This document shows, piece after piece, positions 18,370 through 27,643 of a DNA stretch of 64,000 bases. Positions within the stretch are counted from its first letter, which is position 1. The number at the start of each line of letters is the position of its first letter. The position numbers and the translations under genes were made by a program. This DNA comes from Chelatococcus sp. HY11. GTDB lineage: Bacteria > Pseudomonadota > Alphaproteobacteria > Rhizobiales > Beijerinckiaceae. The stretch is taken from positions 806,001-870,000 of the forward strand of contig NZ_JAHBRX010000001.1 in the NCBI RefSeq assembly GCF_018398335.1, given 5' to 3'. The notes beneath the pieces were generated by a model. The model worked only from the letters and a program-made list of their open reading frames with translations. It was not told where the DNA came from and did no database searches.

Positions 18370-19455
18370 ATGGCGACAGTTGCTCTGAAGACGGTGCGCA
18401 AAGTTTATGCAGGTGGCATGGAAGCAGTGAAGGGCATCGAGCTCAGCGTGCCGGACGGCGCTCTCTGCGTGCTCGTCGGGCCCTCCGGTTGCGGCAAGTC
18501 CACATTGCTGCGCATGGTCGCCGGGCTCGAGGATATCACCGCCGGGACCATCGAGATCGACGGGCGCGTCGTGAATGCGCTTGAGCCAGCGGAGCGGGAC
18601 ATCGCTATGGTGTTCCAGAACTACGCCCTCTATCCGCATATGAGCGTCTACGACAATATGGCTTACGGTCTGCGCAACCGTGGCACGCCTAAAGCCGAGA
18701 TCGAACGCAAGGTGCGCGAGGCCGCCCGCATGCTGGAGCTGGGCTCCCTGCTGGACCGTCGGCCGCGCCAGCTCTCCGGTGGCCAGCGCCAGCGCGTGGC
18801 CATGGGCCGCGCGATCGTCCGCGATCCCAAGGTCTTCCTCTTCGACGAGCCTCTGTCCAATCTCGACGCCAAGCTGCGTGGCCAGATGCGCGTCGAGATC
18901 CGCCGCTTGCAACGCGATCTCGGCGTCACCAGCATCTATGTGACGCATGATCAGCTTGAAGCGATGACGCTCGCCGATGTTCTCGTCGTCATGAACAGCG
19001 GGAGGATCGAGCAGGTGGGGGCACCGCTCGATGTGTATGAGGAGCCCGCGACGACCTTCGTGGCGAGCTTCATCGGCGCGCCGCCCATGAACCTGCTCGC
19101 CCCGGAGCGCCTTTCGGCCGTTGGCGCCGCGCTTGAAGGCGTTCTGCCGGCCGGTGCCGTGACAGTCGGCATCCGTCCCGAGGATCTCGGCACCGTTGAA
19201 GCCAAATCAGCCGAAGCCGGGTCTGACGGCCTCATCGCCTTCGATGTGACCATCGATGTGCTGGAGCCGGTCGGGGCTGAGAGCTATCTCTACGCCCGCA
19301 TCCAGGATGGCCCGATCGTCGTGCGCCTGCCGGGGCGCGCGGCCGTGCCGGAGAGCGGCAAGCTCAAAGTCGCGGCCCCCATCGACAAGCTCCATTTCTT
19401 CGACGCTGACGGCAGAAGGCTGGATCCCCTTCCTGGCGCCGCGCGGCCGACTTGA
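18370..19455 (+). CDS. ugpC: Glycerol-3-phosphate ABC transporter, ATPase UgpC
   Basis: UgpC is the cytoplasmic ATPase of the importer. The protein has 361 residues. Walker A is GPSGCGKST (K43), the Q-loop follows, the ABC signature is [15 protein letters not shown], Walker B is [15 protein letters not shown], and the switch His is in [11 protein letters not shown]. The last 120 residues form a TOBE/MOI-type regulatory domain (including [11 protein letters not shown]). Such ATPases can serve several sugar importers. The 3' end runs straight into the tandem repeat region, and I see no classical terminator directly after the stop. Confidence 0.92.
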   Translation: MATVALKTVRKVYAGGMEAVKGIELSVPDGALCVLVGPSGCGKSTLLRMVAGLEDITAGTIEIDGRVVNALEPAERDIAMVFQNYALYPHMSVYDNMAYGLRNRGTPKAEIERKVREAARMLELGSLLDRRPRQLSGGQRQRVAMGRAIVRDPKVFLFDEPLSNLDAKLRGQMRVEIRRLQRDLGVTSIYVTHDQLEAMTLADVLVVMNSGRIEQVGAPLDVYEEPATTFVASFIGAPPMNLLAPERLSAVGAALEGVLPAGAVTVGIRPEDLGTVEAKSAEAGSDGLIAFDVTIDVLEPVGAESYLYARIQDGPIVVRLPGRAAVPESGKLKVAAPIDKLHFFDADGRRLDPLPGAARPT

Positions 19456-19542
19456 TGGCATGCCAGGTTTGATCCCTGCCCGTTTGGGGAGGGTGGCCTC
19501 GCGTGAGCGAGGTCGGGTGGGGGCACCAGCGCATCCCCACGC

Positions 19543-19980
19543 TCACCTCTCCCCGGCGGGGAGAGGTCGCGCCCCCGCCAGGTCGAGTATTGCCGACTTG
19601 GCGCCTTCCTGATGAGCAACACGGCTACAGCCGTGTTGTCATGCGCGGGTGAGGGGGAGCGCCTGCCGGGGAAGGATTATCTCCTCACCCCAGCCCTCTC
19701 CCGGCGGGAGAGGGAGAGCGGTTGCGGCTGACTTGATGGCCCGCGCATTCCCGCGTTCACCTCTCCCCGGCGGGGAGAGGTCGCGCCCCCAAGTCGGGTA
19801 TTGCCGACTTGGCGCCTTCCTGATGAGCAACACGGCTACAGCCGTGTTGCCATGCGCGGGTGAGGGGAGCGCTTGTCGGGGAAGGATTATCCCCTCACCC
19901 CAGCCCTCTCCCGCCGGGAGAGGGAGAGCGGTTGCGGCTGACTTGATGGCCCACGCATCCCCGCTCTCACCTCTCTCCGG
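19543..19980. repeat. Tandem 214/210-bp repeat with embedded palindromes
   Basis: Two near-identical direct copies (19543-19756 and 19757-19966) plus a decayed third start fill the space between ugpC and dnaE2. Each copy holds the same three hairpins: CCTCTCCCCGGCGGGGAGAGG (19546-19566 and 19760-19780), AACACGGC-TACA-GCCGTGTT, and CCCTCTCCC-GGC-GGGAGAGGG (in copy 2 the centre is changed to GCC). They also share the phrase TATTGCCGACTTGGCGCC. There is no gene in it: frames on both strands read through as low-complexity peptides. The whole stretch between the flanking stop codons is 19456-20003. It resembles a locally amplified REP-type element. Confidence 0.88.
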
Positions 19981-20003
19981 CGGATGAGGGGGGGGCGCCC
20001 GCA

Positions 20004-23000
20004 TCAATGAAAGTCGCGTGAGCGCGGCAGGATCCGGACATTGCGCGGGTGGCCGCCCGTTCGTGCGGCCCGTCTCACAGCGCCATCATCCTGAAGGTCT
20101 TCTCCCTCGCGGAGGTGGCCGAGATCGCGGCTGCGGTCGGTTAGCCGTCGGGCGATGACATGGACGACATCGTCCTCGCTGCGCTGGATCTGCCCGGCGA
20201 CCTCGATGATGCGCGCGCCCATGACCTCGCCACGAAAGCGCGCGAAGAGATTGGCCCAGACCACGATATTGGCGATGCCTGTTTCGTCCTCGAGGGTTAT
20301 GAACACGACATTGCCCTGGCCTGGACGCTGGCGCACCAGCACGATCCCGGCCGTGCGCGCCCAGAGGCCGTTGCGGCTCTGTCGCACCTCCTCGCAGGAG
20401 AGGAGGCCCTCACGTCGGTAGAGCGGGCGCAGGAAATGGACGGGATGCGCCTTCAAGGATAGCCGGGCCGTCTGATAATCGGCGATGACATGTTCGGGAA
20501 GCGGCATGGCTGGCAGGTGAACATCCGGCTCGGCCGCCAGTTCGGCCGCATCCGCGGCGGCGAACAGCGGGAGAGGCACACTGTCGGGCAAGCGGCGCAC
20601 AGCCCAGGCCGCTTCACGCCGGTCCAGGCCTATCGAGCGGCAGGCATCGGCATCAGCCAGGATCTCCAGGGCGCGGCGGGGCAGGGCGGTGCGCCGGGCG
20701 AGCGTTTCAAGATCGGGAAAGCCCATGCCGCGGCGGCTGGCGAGCGTCGCTGCCCAGGTCTTCTGGAAGCCGTCAAGCTGGCGCAGGCCGAGGCGCAAAG
20801 CGTGTTTTCCCCCTGAGCAAGCCTCCAAGGTGTTGTCCCAGTGGCTCGCATTGATATCGACGGCGCGGACTTCAACATCATGCTCGCGCGCATCCCGCAC
20901 GATCTGCGCCGGGGCATAGAAGCCCATGGGCTGGGAATTGAGGAGCGCGCAGGCGAAGACGTCGGGGTAATGGCATTTGATCCAGGCCGAGATATAGACG
21001 AGATGGGCGAAGGCGGCGGCATGGCTTTCGGGAAAGCCGTAGCTGCCGAAGCCCTCGATCTGCGCGAAGCACCGCTCGGCGAAGTCGCGCTCATAGCCGC
21101 GCCGCACCATGCCCTCGATCATCTTGGCCTTGAAGGTGTGGATGGTGCCGACATGGCGGAAGGTGGCCATGGCGCGGCGCAGTCCATTGGCCTCGTCCGG
21201 TGTGAAATCGGCCGCGACGATGGCGAGCCTCATCGCCTGTTCCTGGAACAGCGGCACGCCTTCGGTTTTGCCTAGGACATCCTCAAGCTCATCCTGAGGA
21301 TAGCCCGGCCCCGGCGAGGGGAAGACAACAGCTTCCTTCTTGGCCCGTCGGCGCAGATAGGGATGTACCATATTGCCCTGGATAGGGCCGGGCCTGACGA
21401 TCGCCACCTGAATGACGAGATCGTAGAACTCCCGGGGCTTCAGGCGTGGCAGCATGCTCATCTGGGCCCGGCTTTCCACCTGGAAGAGGCCGATCGAATC
21501 GCCCCGGCACAGCATGTCGTAGACCTTTTGGTCGTCAGCCTCGATCGAGGATAGCGATTCCTCTCGGCCCTTCTCATCCTTGAGCAGCACCAGCGCCTTG
21601 CGGATGCAGGTGAGCATGCCGAGCGCCAGCACGTCGACCTTCATCAGGCCGAGTACGTCGATGTCGTCTCGGTCCCATTCGATGAAGGTGCGCTCCGGCA
21701 TGGCCGCATTGCCGATGGGCACGGTCTCGTCGAGCCGGCCGCGCGTGAGGACGAAGCCGCCCACATGTTGGGAGAGATGGCGCGGCGCGCCCATGAGGCG
21801 ATTGGCGAAATGGACAGCCCGCGCGATCTCCGGATTGAGGGGCTGGTGCCCGGCCTGGCGGATATGGCCCTCCGGCAGTTCCTCGCCATGGCTGCCCCAG
21901 ACCGTCGAGGCGAGCGCGGCGGTGACATCCTCGCTCAGACCGAAGACCTTGCCGACCTCGCGGATGGCGCTGCGCGGGCGATAGCAGATGACCGTCGCGG
22001 CAATGCCGGCGCGCTCGCGGCCATAGCGCTCATAGATATGCTGGATGACCTCCTCGCGTCGCTCATGCTCGAAATCGACGTCGATATCCGGCGGCTCGTC
22101 ACGCTCCTTGGAGAGGAAGCGCGCGAAGAGCACATCGATCTGTTCGGGATCGACATTGGTGATGCCGAGGATGAAGCAGACCACTGAATTGGCGGCCGAG
22201 CCGCGTCCCTGGCAGAGGATGCCCTTATCATCGGCGAAGCGCACGATGTCGTGGATCGTCAGGAAGTAGCGCGCATAGTCCATCTCGGCGATGAAGGCGA
22301 GTTCCTGTTTGAGCAATGCCTCCACCTTCGCGGGCGTGCCCTCGGGATAACGTAGCTCCGCGCGCCGCCAGACGAGATCCTCCAGATGACCCTGAGGCGT
22401 CTTGCCCGGCGGCACCGGCTCCTCGGGATAATCATATTTGAGCTGCGACAGGCAGAAATCCGAGCGGGCAAAGAGATGCTGGGTCTCGGCGATGGCCTCC
22501 GGGACGTCCCGGAACAGGCGCGCCATCTCCTCCGGCGCCTTGAGATGGCGCTCGGCATTGGCTTCCAGGATGCGCCCGGGGCTGGCGATCTTCAGCCCCT
22601 CGCGGATGCAGGTGACCACATCCTGCAAGGGGCGTTCCTCAGGCGTTGCATAGAGCGCGTCAGTGGTGGCGATGAGCGGCACGTCATGGACGGCCGCCAG
22701 TGCCTTCAGGTCGAGGAGGCGCCGACGGTCCGCCCCGCGCTGGGGCCGGGTGGCGCCGAGCCACAGCGCCCCGGGGGCGGCCTCCGCCAGGATGGGCAGC
22801 ACGTCGGCGCAAGCCCTGATGTCGCGCGGCGGCATGAGGATGAGGAGGAGGTTGCGCGTGTCGGCGATGAGGTCATCGCGGGTGAGGAGGCATTCACCTT
22901 TGAGGCCGCGCCGGTTGCCGACCGTGAGCAGCCGGCAGAGGCGACCCCAGCCATCGCGATCGGCGGGATAGACGACGATGTCAGGTGTGCCGTCGGTGAA

Positions 23001-23270
23001 GGCAAGGCGGGCGCCGACCAGGAGCTTGAAGGGCAGGGCGGCGCCAGCATTCTCCTTGGCATAGGCGCGCGCGGCATCCCGCACCGGCACATAGGCGCGC
23101 ACGACCCCGGCCACGGTGTTGCGATCCGCGACGCCGATGCCGTTCTGGCCGAGCGCGGCGGCGCGCCGGACCATATCGGCCGGATGCGAGGTGCCGCGCA
23201 GGAAGGAGAAATGCGTGGCGGCGACCGGATCGCCATAAAGAAGAGGGGGCGGGATGATGTCGTCCGGCAT
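20004..23270 (-). CDS. dnaE2: Error-prone DNA polymerase DnaE2 (ImuC)
   Basis: DnaE2 is the C-family polymerase that carries out SOS-induced translesion synthesis with ImuA and ImuB. The protein has 1088 residues, normal for the family and shorter than replicative DnaE. The N-terminal PHP domain (about 15-220) starts ATHFSFLRGTSHPADMV. The palm carries the catalytic acids in ERDEPPDIDVDFEHERREEV, preceded by CQGRGSAANSVVCFILGIT. Downstream are GFGSYGFPESHAAAFA and a C-terminal OB fold (about 960-1050, ITLEDETGIANIVVW). It is the last gene of the cassette, 21 bp after imuB, and probably lies under the same SOS box. Confidence 0.95.
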   Translation of the reverse strand: MPDDIIPPPLLYGDPVAATHFSFLRGTSHPADMVRRAAALGQNGIGVADRNTVAGVVRAYVPVRDAARAYAKENAGAALPFKLLVGARLAFTDGTPDIVVYPADRDGWGRLCRLLTVGNRRGLKGECLLTRDDLIADTRNLLLILMPPRDIRACADVLPILAEAAPGALWLGATRPQRGADRRRLLDLKALAAVHDVPLIATTDALYATPEERPLQDVVTCIREGLKIASPGRILEANAERHLKAPEEMARLFRDVPEAIAETQHLFARSDFCLSQLKYDYPEEPVPPGKTPQGHLEDLVWRRAELRYPEGTPAKVEALLKQELAFIAEMDYARYFLTIHDIVRFADDKGILCQGRGSAANSVVCFILGITNVDPEQIDVLFARFLSKERDEPPDIDVDFEHERREEVIQHIYERYGRERAGIAATVICYRPRSAIREVGKVFGLSEDVTAALASTVWGSHGEELPEGHIRQAGHQPLNPEIARAVHFANRLMGAPRHLSQHVGGFVLTRGRLDETVPIGNAAMPERTFIEWDRDDIDVLGLMKVDVLALGMLTCIRKALVLLKDEKGREESLSSIEADDQKVYDMLCRGDSIGLFQVESRAQMSMLPRLKPREFYDLVIQVAIVRPGPIQGNMVHPYLRRRAKKEAVVFPSPGPGYPQDELEDVLGKTEGVPLFQEQAMRLAIVAADFTPDEANGLRRAMATFRHVGTIHTFKAKMIEGMVRRGYERDFAERCFAQIEGFGSYGFPESHAAAFAHLVYISAWIKCHYPDVFACALLNSQPMGFYAPAQIVRDAREHDVEVRAVDINASHWDNTLEACSGGKHALRLGLRQLDGFQKTWAATLASRRGMGFPDLETLARRTALPRRALEILADADACRSIGLDRREAAWAVRRLPDSVPLPLFAAADAAELAAEPDVHLPAMPLPEHVIADYQTARLSLKAHPVHFLRPLYRREGLLSCEEVRQSRNGLWARTAGIVLVRQRPGQGNVVFITLEDETGIANIVVWANLFARFRGEVMGARIIEVAGQIQRSEDDVVHVIARRLTDRSRDLGHLREGEDLQDDGAVRRAARTGGHPRNVRILPRSRDFH

Positions 23271-23291
23271 GGCGGTGTCTCGATGCTGGCC

Positions 23292-24992
23292 TCAGGCAAA
23301 CAGGCCGTGCAGGAACCAGCGGGGATGCTTGATCTCCACCGCATAGAGGCCCTCGCGGAACAGCCAGAAGCGGTGGCCGTTGCGGTCCTCGACCCGGAAA
23401 TAATCGCGGGTCAGCGCGCCCTCAGCCTCGCGCCACCATTCCGGCGCGATGCGTTCCGGCCCTTCGGCGGCGGCGATTTCATGTAAGATCCGCCGCCACA
23501 GGAAGCGCAGCGGCGGCCCATCCGGCACCTCGGCCAGGGTCTCAATGGGCTGCGGCGGATCGAACAGGCAGAACGGCTGGGCCGGGGGATCACCGGCGAG
23601 ACCACCGCCGGCCAAGCCAGTGCCGGCCAGATTCTGGAGCCAGGCTGTCCCGGATTTGTCCGGCCTGCCGCCAGGGGCGATCGCCGGAACGAGGCGCGCC
23701 ATGCGCTCCGGGACATGGCTGTCCTCAGGCGTGAAGCGCAGAACCCGTGCCTGGCCATAGCGCACACTCAGCCGGTCGATGAGATCGGCCAGGCTTTCCG
23801 TGTCACGCTGGCGGCCGTCGAGGCCGCTCTGGACCGTGGTCATGGTCTCGGCGGCGAGAACGTCAAGGCGTATCATGTCGAAGCCGAAACCCGGGTCGAT
23901 CGGATCGGCGAGGGCGGCTATCCTCTCGGACAACAGTTTCATCACGATGGCAGCGTCGCGCAGGGGGCGTCCCGTCTCGATCCGGACGCGGCGGATGGCG
24001 CCATCCGCCCGATAGAGGGAAGCCTCGAAATGGCGCCCGCCGGCGCCCCGCTCCGCCAGCATGGCCTCCAGCTCCCGCCCCAGCCCGCGCAAGGTTGCCA
24101 GCACCGTATCCATGAGGGCGATCGGCTCGGCGAAGCGACGTGTCGCGATGAGCTCCGGCACAGGCCGGCGCGGCGAGATGGGATGCTGGGCCTCGCCAAG
24201 GGTGCGGGCCAGCCGGTTGACGAGATCCGCGCCAAACCGCGCGGCGAGCGGGGCACGCGGCCGGCTGGCGAGATCGCCGATGGTGGTGAGGCCGGCGCGG
24301 GTGAGGGCGCGGAGGCTCTGCCCCTCCAGGCCGAGGGCCGCGACGGGTAGGGGGCGGACGGCGTCCTTTTCCTGGCCTGAGGGAACGAGCCCTCCCCGGC
24401 CGTGGCGGGCGACGGCCCGCGCCGCATCGGGCGTATCGGCGATGGCGCTCAAGGCGGTAAAGCCCTGCGCCGCCAGGCGTGCCATGAGATCGTCGCGCAA
24501 TTCAGCCTCGCCCCCGAAGAGATGCGCGCAACCGGTGATATCGAGCTGGAGGCCGTCCTCGCCATCGAGACCGACCAGCGGCGTATAGCGATCACACCAG
24601 TCAGCGATGTGATCGCGCAGGGCAAGATCCGCCCTCTGATCCTCATCGGCCAGAATGAGATGGGGCACGCGCGCACGGGCATCAGCCAGGGTAAGGCCAG
24701 GTCGCAGTCCAAGCCTACGTGCGTGGGCATCGGCCTGGACGATGCGCAGGGCGCTCTTGATCTTGGCGACGACGACAAGGGGAGGCGCGGGACAAGCGGC
24801 CTCAGCCCGCGGCCCGTCTCCGGCCGGTCTGGCTGGGGTGCTCGACACGGCTGTCGCCATGGAAGGGACCTTGGAGGGGGACGACATTCCAGCCGGCCGG
24901 CCGGTTCTCGCGGACAGGCGATGCAGGCGGTCGGTCGCCAGAAGAGGCAGCCACAGGGCGAGATAGCGCCGCTTTTCGGAAGGCACGGTCAT
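23292..24992 (-). CDS. imuB: Y-family polymerase-like protein ImuB
   Basis: ImuB is a catalytically dead Y-family homologue that links ImuA and DnaE2 to the sliding clamp. The protein has 566 residues. The expected N-terminus KRRYLALWLPLLATDRL is present, so the start at 24992 is right although it lies 191 bp inside imuA. A 40-residue Ser/Pro/Arg-rich insertion (about 28-65) separates this strand from PLVVVAKIKSALRIVQADAHA and is encoded entirely by the overlap. In the palm the acidic residues of active Y-polymerases are not evident; LQLDITGCAHLFGGE matches inactive ImuB. The C-terminus is the conserved YFRVEDRNGHRFWLFREGLY block. Confidence 0.92.
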   Translation of the reverse strand: MTVPSEKRRYLALWLPLLATDRLHRLSARTGRPAGMSSPSKVPSMATAVSSTPARPAGDGPRAEAACPAPPLVVVAKIKSALRIVQADAHARRLGLRPGLTLADARARVPHLILADEDQRADLALRDHIADWCDRYTPLVGLDGEDGLQLDITGCAHLFGGEAELRDDLMARLAAQGFTALSAIADTPDAARAVARHGRGGLVPSGQEKDAVRPLPVAALGLEGQSLRALTRAGLTTIGDLASRPRAPLAARFGADLVNRLARTLGEAQHPISPRRPVPELIATRRFAEPIALMDTVLATLRGLGRELEAMLAERGAGGRHFEASLYRADGAIRRVRIETGRPLRDAAIVMKLLSERIAALADPIDPGFGFDMIRLDVLAAETMTTVQSGLDGRQRDTESLADLIDRLSVRYGQARVLRFTPEDSHVPERMARLVPAIAPGGRPDKSGTAWLQNLAGTGLAGGGLAGDPPAQPFCLFDPPQPIETLAEVPDGPPLRFLWRRILHEIAAAEGPERIAPEWWREAEGALTRDYFRVEDRNGHRFWLFREGLYAVEIKHPRWFLHGLFA

Positions 24993-25707
24993 CGCGATTC
25001 CACTCCACGCGGAAAGTCTGTGGTGGATAGCCCTCCCTGTGCAGCAGCAGGCCGATCTCGAAGGCCGGCGCGCCGGGAGCCCCGGCCGCGAGAGGAGAGG
25101 AGGGCGCCGCGCACACGCTCCAGCGGGTCAGCGCGGCGCTCGGCTGCGGCGTGGCACCCGTGCCGCTGCGAATGAGGAGGGCGGTGACGCCGGCCTTGGC
25201 CGCGGCACGGTTGAGGCGCTGGCTCGCCGTGAGGTCGAGGGCCTTCGGCGCCCCCCAGAGTTCGACGACCACGACGCCGGGCGCCTGGCAGCGTAAGGCC
25301 TCATGCCCTGCCCGCAACGCCTGCAGGGCATCAGGCATGCGCAGCAGCACGACGTCTTCAGGCGGCAGGCCGAATTCCTGGAGGCCGGGCGCGTGCAATT
25401 CACCTTGTTCCTGCGCGACCATGTCCTGACGGACCCAGATGATGGGACGGTAGGCGGCCGCGCAGGCGGTGAGGGCGAGGCCGAATCCGCGCGTGGCAGC
25501 TGCGTCCCCCGCGCTGGCCGCGAAGATTTCATGCAAGGCCGCCCGCCGCAGCCCGCCGCCGATGGCCGTATCGAGGGCAGGCAGCCCAAGGGGAAAGCGC
25601 CCTTCATCCAAGGCCTGCGGCGACACGGTCTCTATCGCCCTCTCAGCCGTGACGATGGTGGCAATATCGTGCCGAAGCCCGACGAGAGACCCCCTCGCGG
25701 TGCCCAT
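24802..25707 (-). CDS. imuA: SOS mutagenesis protein ImuA
   Basis: ImuA is a RecA/SulA-like accessory factor of the ImuA-ImuB-DnaE2 mutasome. The protein has 301 residues. Conserved blocks are FPLGLPALDTAIGGGLRRAALHEIFA near 35-60 and the later strand VVVVELWGAPKALDLTASQRLNRAAAKAGVTALLIR, with the end of the core in FRVEWNRDDRAFRKAAL. No intact Walker A is seen, in keeping with the family. The last 60 residues (from about 240) are rich in Arg, Pro and Ala and are translated from DNA that also encodes the start of imuB in another frame. The start ATG has AAGGA eight bases before it and a LexA box 22 bp upstream. Confidence 0.9.
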   Translation of the reverse strand: MGTARGSLVGLRHDIATIVTAERAIETVSPQALDEGRFPLGLPALDTAIGGGLRRAALHEIFAASAGDAAATRGFGLALTACAAAYRPIIWVRQDMVAQEQGELHAPGLQEFGLPPEDVVLLRMPDALQALRAGHEALRCQAPGVVVVELWGAPKALDLTASQRLNRAAAKAGVTALLIRSGTGATPQPSAALTRWSVCAAPSSPLAAGAPGAPAFEIGLLLHREGYPPQTFRVEWNRDDRAFRKAALSRPVAASSGDRPPASPVRENRPAGWNVVPLQGPFHGDSRVEHPSQTGRRRAAG

Positions 25708-25729
25708 GGAAAAATCCTTGCAGTATAAT

Positions 25730-25744
25730 GTTCTCTGTTTGTTC
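25730..25744 (-). promoter_or_regulatory. LexA (SOS) box upstream of imuA
   Basis: The direct repeat GTTC-TCTGTTT-GTTC is an exact match to the alphaproteobacterial LexA consensus GTTC-N7-GTTC (reads GAAC-N7-GAAC toward imuA). A -10-like TATACT follows on the minus strand, overlapping 25722-25727, so a bound repressor would sit between -35 and -10. It is 22 bp from the imuA start codon. This predicts damage-inducible expression of imuA-imuB-dnaE2. Confidence 0.88.
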
Positions 25745-26386
25745 TAAAATAGGCTCCTCTTTCGGATGAGTCAACACGTGCGAATCGAGGGCTGACGGGC
25801 TGGGATGTGCCTCTTCGGCATCCCGGGCAGGCATTTTTCAAGCGAAGAGAGGAGTGTTCGCGAGGGGACGACAGACGACGAGGCTGGATTCGCAAGGAAT
25901 TGTTAACATTATCAAGTAATTGCGACCTAATGGCGCAGTTGGGGCTTCATGGTTATCCAAGCGTTGACTGGCGCGGCGGACAGCCGCCACCCGCATAGTC
26001 CCGAACAGCGGAACAAGAAGGCGGACTGCTGCTGAGCGATGCCAGATTCAGCCCGCGATATCGGGGGCGCGGCATTCATGGGAGATGGGAAACAACGGGG
26101 ACTGCGGCACGCCTTCGGCGGGGCTGATCACAGATCGCTGTCAGGCCCAATAGTGATCATGAACCATGTTGCCCAGGCGGTGCCTGTCAAAGCCATGCTA
26201 TCCCCGAAGACAAGGCTAAGCGGGCATCAGGGTGCGCGCCAGCAAGGCAAGCAGCCCAATCAGCGATGAAACAGAGGAATCTCAAGGGATAAGGGGCGTT
26301 GCGGCGTGAATACAACCCAGCCTGTCATCCAGTCCATAAGCAGGTTTATAAGCACCGCCGCTATAAAGACCAGATTGTGGATTGAT
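25745..26386. other. Intergenic region, 642 bp, no gene recognised
   Basis: It lies between the imuA promoter and tRNA-Asn. Short frames on both strands have no ribosome site, no recognisable product and untypical composition, so I do not call them. Base composition is somewhat less GC-rich than in the flanking genes around 25890-25935 (TTGTTAACATTATCAAG). No repeat or strong hairpin was found. Confidence 0.5.
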
Positions 26387-26462
26387 TGGCTCCCCGAGCA
26401 GGACTCGAACCTGCGACAAAGCGGTTAACAGCCGCTTGCTCTACCAACTGAGCTATCGGGGA
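26387..26462 (-). tRNA. tRNA-Asn (GTT)
   Basis: On the minus strand the 76-base cloverleaf begins TCCCCGATAGCTCAGTTGG. The anticodon arm is AGCGGCTGTTAACCGCTTT with GTT, the T arm is CAGGTTCGAGTCCTG, the acceptor closes with TCGGGGA, and the discriminator G is followed by an encoded CCA. Confidence 0.97.
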
Positions 26463-26642
26463 TCGCTAACGCAGGGCAGTGGGTACAGTATGTCCGTGGG
26501 GACTGCAACCCCCCTTTTCGAGGAACGCGAAATTTTTGCGCGAGTTGTTCCGAGTTTTTGTGAATGGGAGGGTGCTGGACCAATTTAGCGCACATTGCGG
26601 TGTTGCGGCGGACGGTGGAGCTTTGCTATGAACCCTCCACGA

Positions 26643-26716
26643 GGCCTCGTGGCGGAGTGGTTACGCAGAGGACTGCAAATCCTTGCACCCCGGTTCGATT
26701 CCGGGCGAGGCCTCCA
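26643..26716 (+). tRNA. tRNA-Cys (GCA)
   Basis: A 74-base cloverleaf: acceptor stem GGCCTCG (26643-26649) pairs with CGAGGCC (26706-26712), the anticodon loop is ACTGCAAATC with GCA, the T arm is CCGGTTCGATTCCGG, and discriminator T precedes an encoded CCA. It is divergent from tRNA-Asn, 180 bp away. Confidence 0.97.
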
Positions 26717-26863
26717 ACAAGTTAGACCATGCGCCGATGGAAGTGCCAGGCGGCATCGACGCCCGTCTGAGGGCGGAAGTCAGCGCTTTTTCAAATATTT
26801 AGAGATGCTTCTTAGCTCTGTGAGGCTTTGCGTATCTCCCACTTGCCTACGGTGGAGTAGCCG

Positions 26864-27529
26864 ATGAATGACTTCGCGCGGTTGCGCCGGACCATGGTGG
26901 ATAATCAGGTCCGAACCTATGATGTCACGAGTCGTGGTCTGCTCGCTGTCCTCGAGGATGCGCCTCGTGAATTGTTCCTGCCGGAGGGGCAGGAGGATTT
27001 AGCCTATAGCGACCAGAATCTGGTGTTCGGCGATGCCGCCGGCGGTCGTTATTGCATGCTCGCGCCGATGATACTGGCGCGCCTCATTCAAGCTCTCGAT
27101 ATCGCGCCCGGGGCCCGTGTTCTCGATGTGGGGAGTGGCTTTGGTTATAGCGCTCTCATCATGTCCCGGCTCGGTGCCGAGGTTGTCGCAGTTGCCGGTG
27201 GACAAGAGCTGGCGGAAGAGGCGCGGAGACGGCTAGAAGCTTGTCAGGCCTCGGGAATCGACGTCGTAATCGGAGACGTTGCGTCAGGTCACGTGGCCCG
27301 CGCGCCCTATGATGCCATTCTCGTCAACGGGGCGTTCGAGGTGTTGCCCGACGCCTTGAAAGAGCAGTTGTCCGATGGGGGGCAGCTTGCCGGGATCGAC
27401 GGAGCCAGCGGTGCTGGTAAAGCTGTCGTATATCGGCGCAGCGGAGTTTCGTTCGGTCGCCGCGCTCTGTTCGAGGCATCGGCCCCTATTCTCCCAGGCT
27501 TCGCCAAGGCTGCTGCGTTTGATTTCTAA
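26864..27529 (+). CDS. Protein-L-isoaspartate O-methyltransferase-like protein
   Basis: The protein has 221 residues of the PIMT fold. It starts MNDFARLRRTMVDNQVRTYDVT, the pattern of the short PIMT-like proteins usually found just upstream of tolC in Alphaproteobacteria. The SAM-binding loop is RVLDVGSGFGYSALIMSRLG near 84-103. The catalytic region of true PCMT is altered: where Pcm has a GDG or VTA segment, this protein has VIGDVASGHV followed by YDAILVNGAFEVLP. It may therefore not repair isoaspartate, and the true substrate is open. It precedes the TolC-type gene by 114 bp on the same strand. Confidence 0.78.
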   Translation: MNDFARLRRTMVDNQVRTYDVTSRGLLAVLEDAPRELFLPEGQEDLAYSDQNLVFGDAAGGRYCMLAPMILARLIQALDIAPGARVLDVGSGFGYSALIMSRLGAEVVAVAGGQELAEEARRRLEACQASGIDVVIGDVASGHVARAPYDAILVNGAFEVLPDALKEQLSDGGQLAGIDGASGAGKAVVYRRSGVSFGRRALFEASAPILPGFAKAAAFDF

Positions 27530-27643
27530 CGTTTGTCAAGTGTCATATTTTTGCGGCACAACTCGATAGATTAGTAATGCTGCGCTTGCGCCTGTTTCCG
27601 CTGAAGAAGCATCGGACTATCTTCAGATTAGGGCTGGGGCGAG

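Noticed and set aside
19543-19980. CRISPR-like array
   Set aside because: Only two long units of 214 and 210 bp without spacers of constant size; each unit is a compound palindrome, and no cas genes are near.
26039-26269. Small plus-strand frame between imuA and tRNA-Asn
   Set aside because: No ribosome site and a product without known pattern; probably chance.
26387-26716. tRNA-associated integration site
   Set aside because: No integrase gene or duplicated tRNA 3' end was seen near either tRNA.
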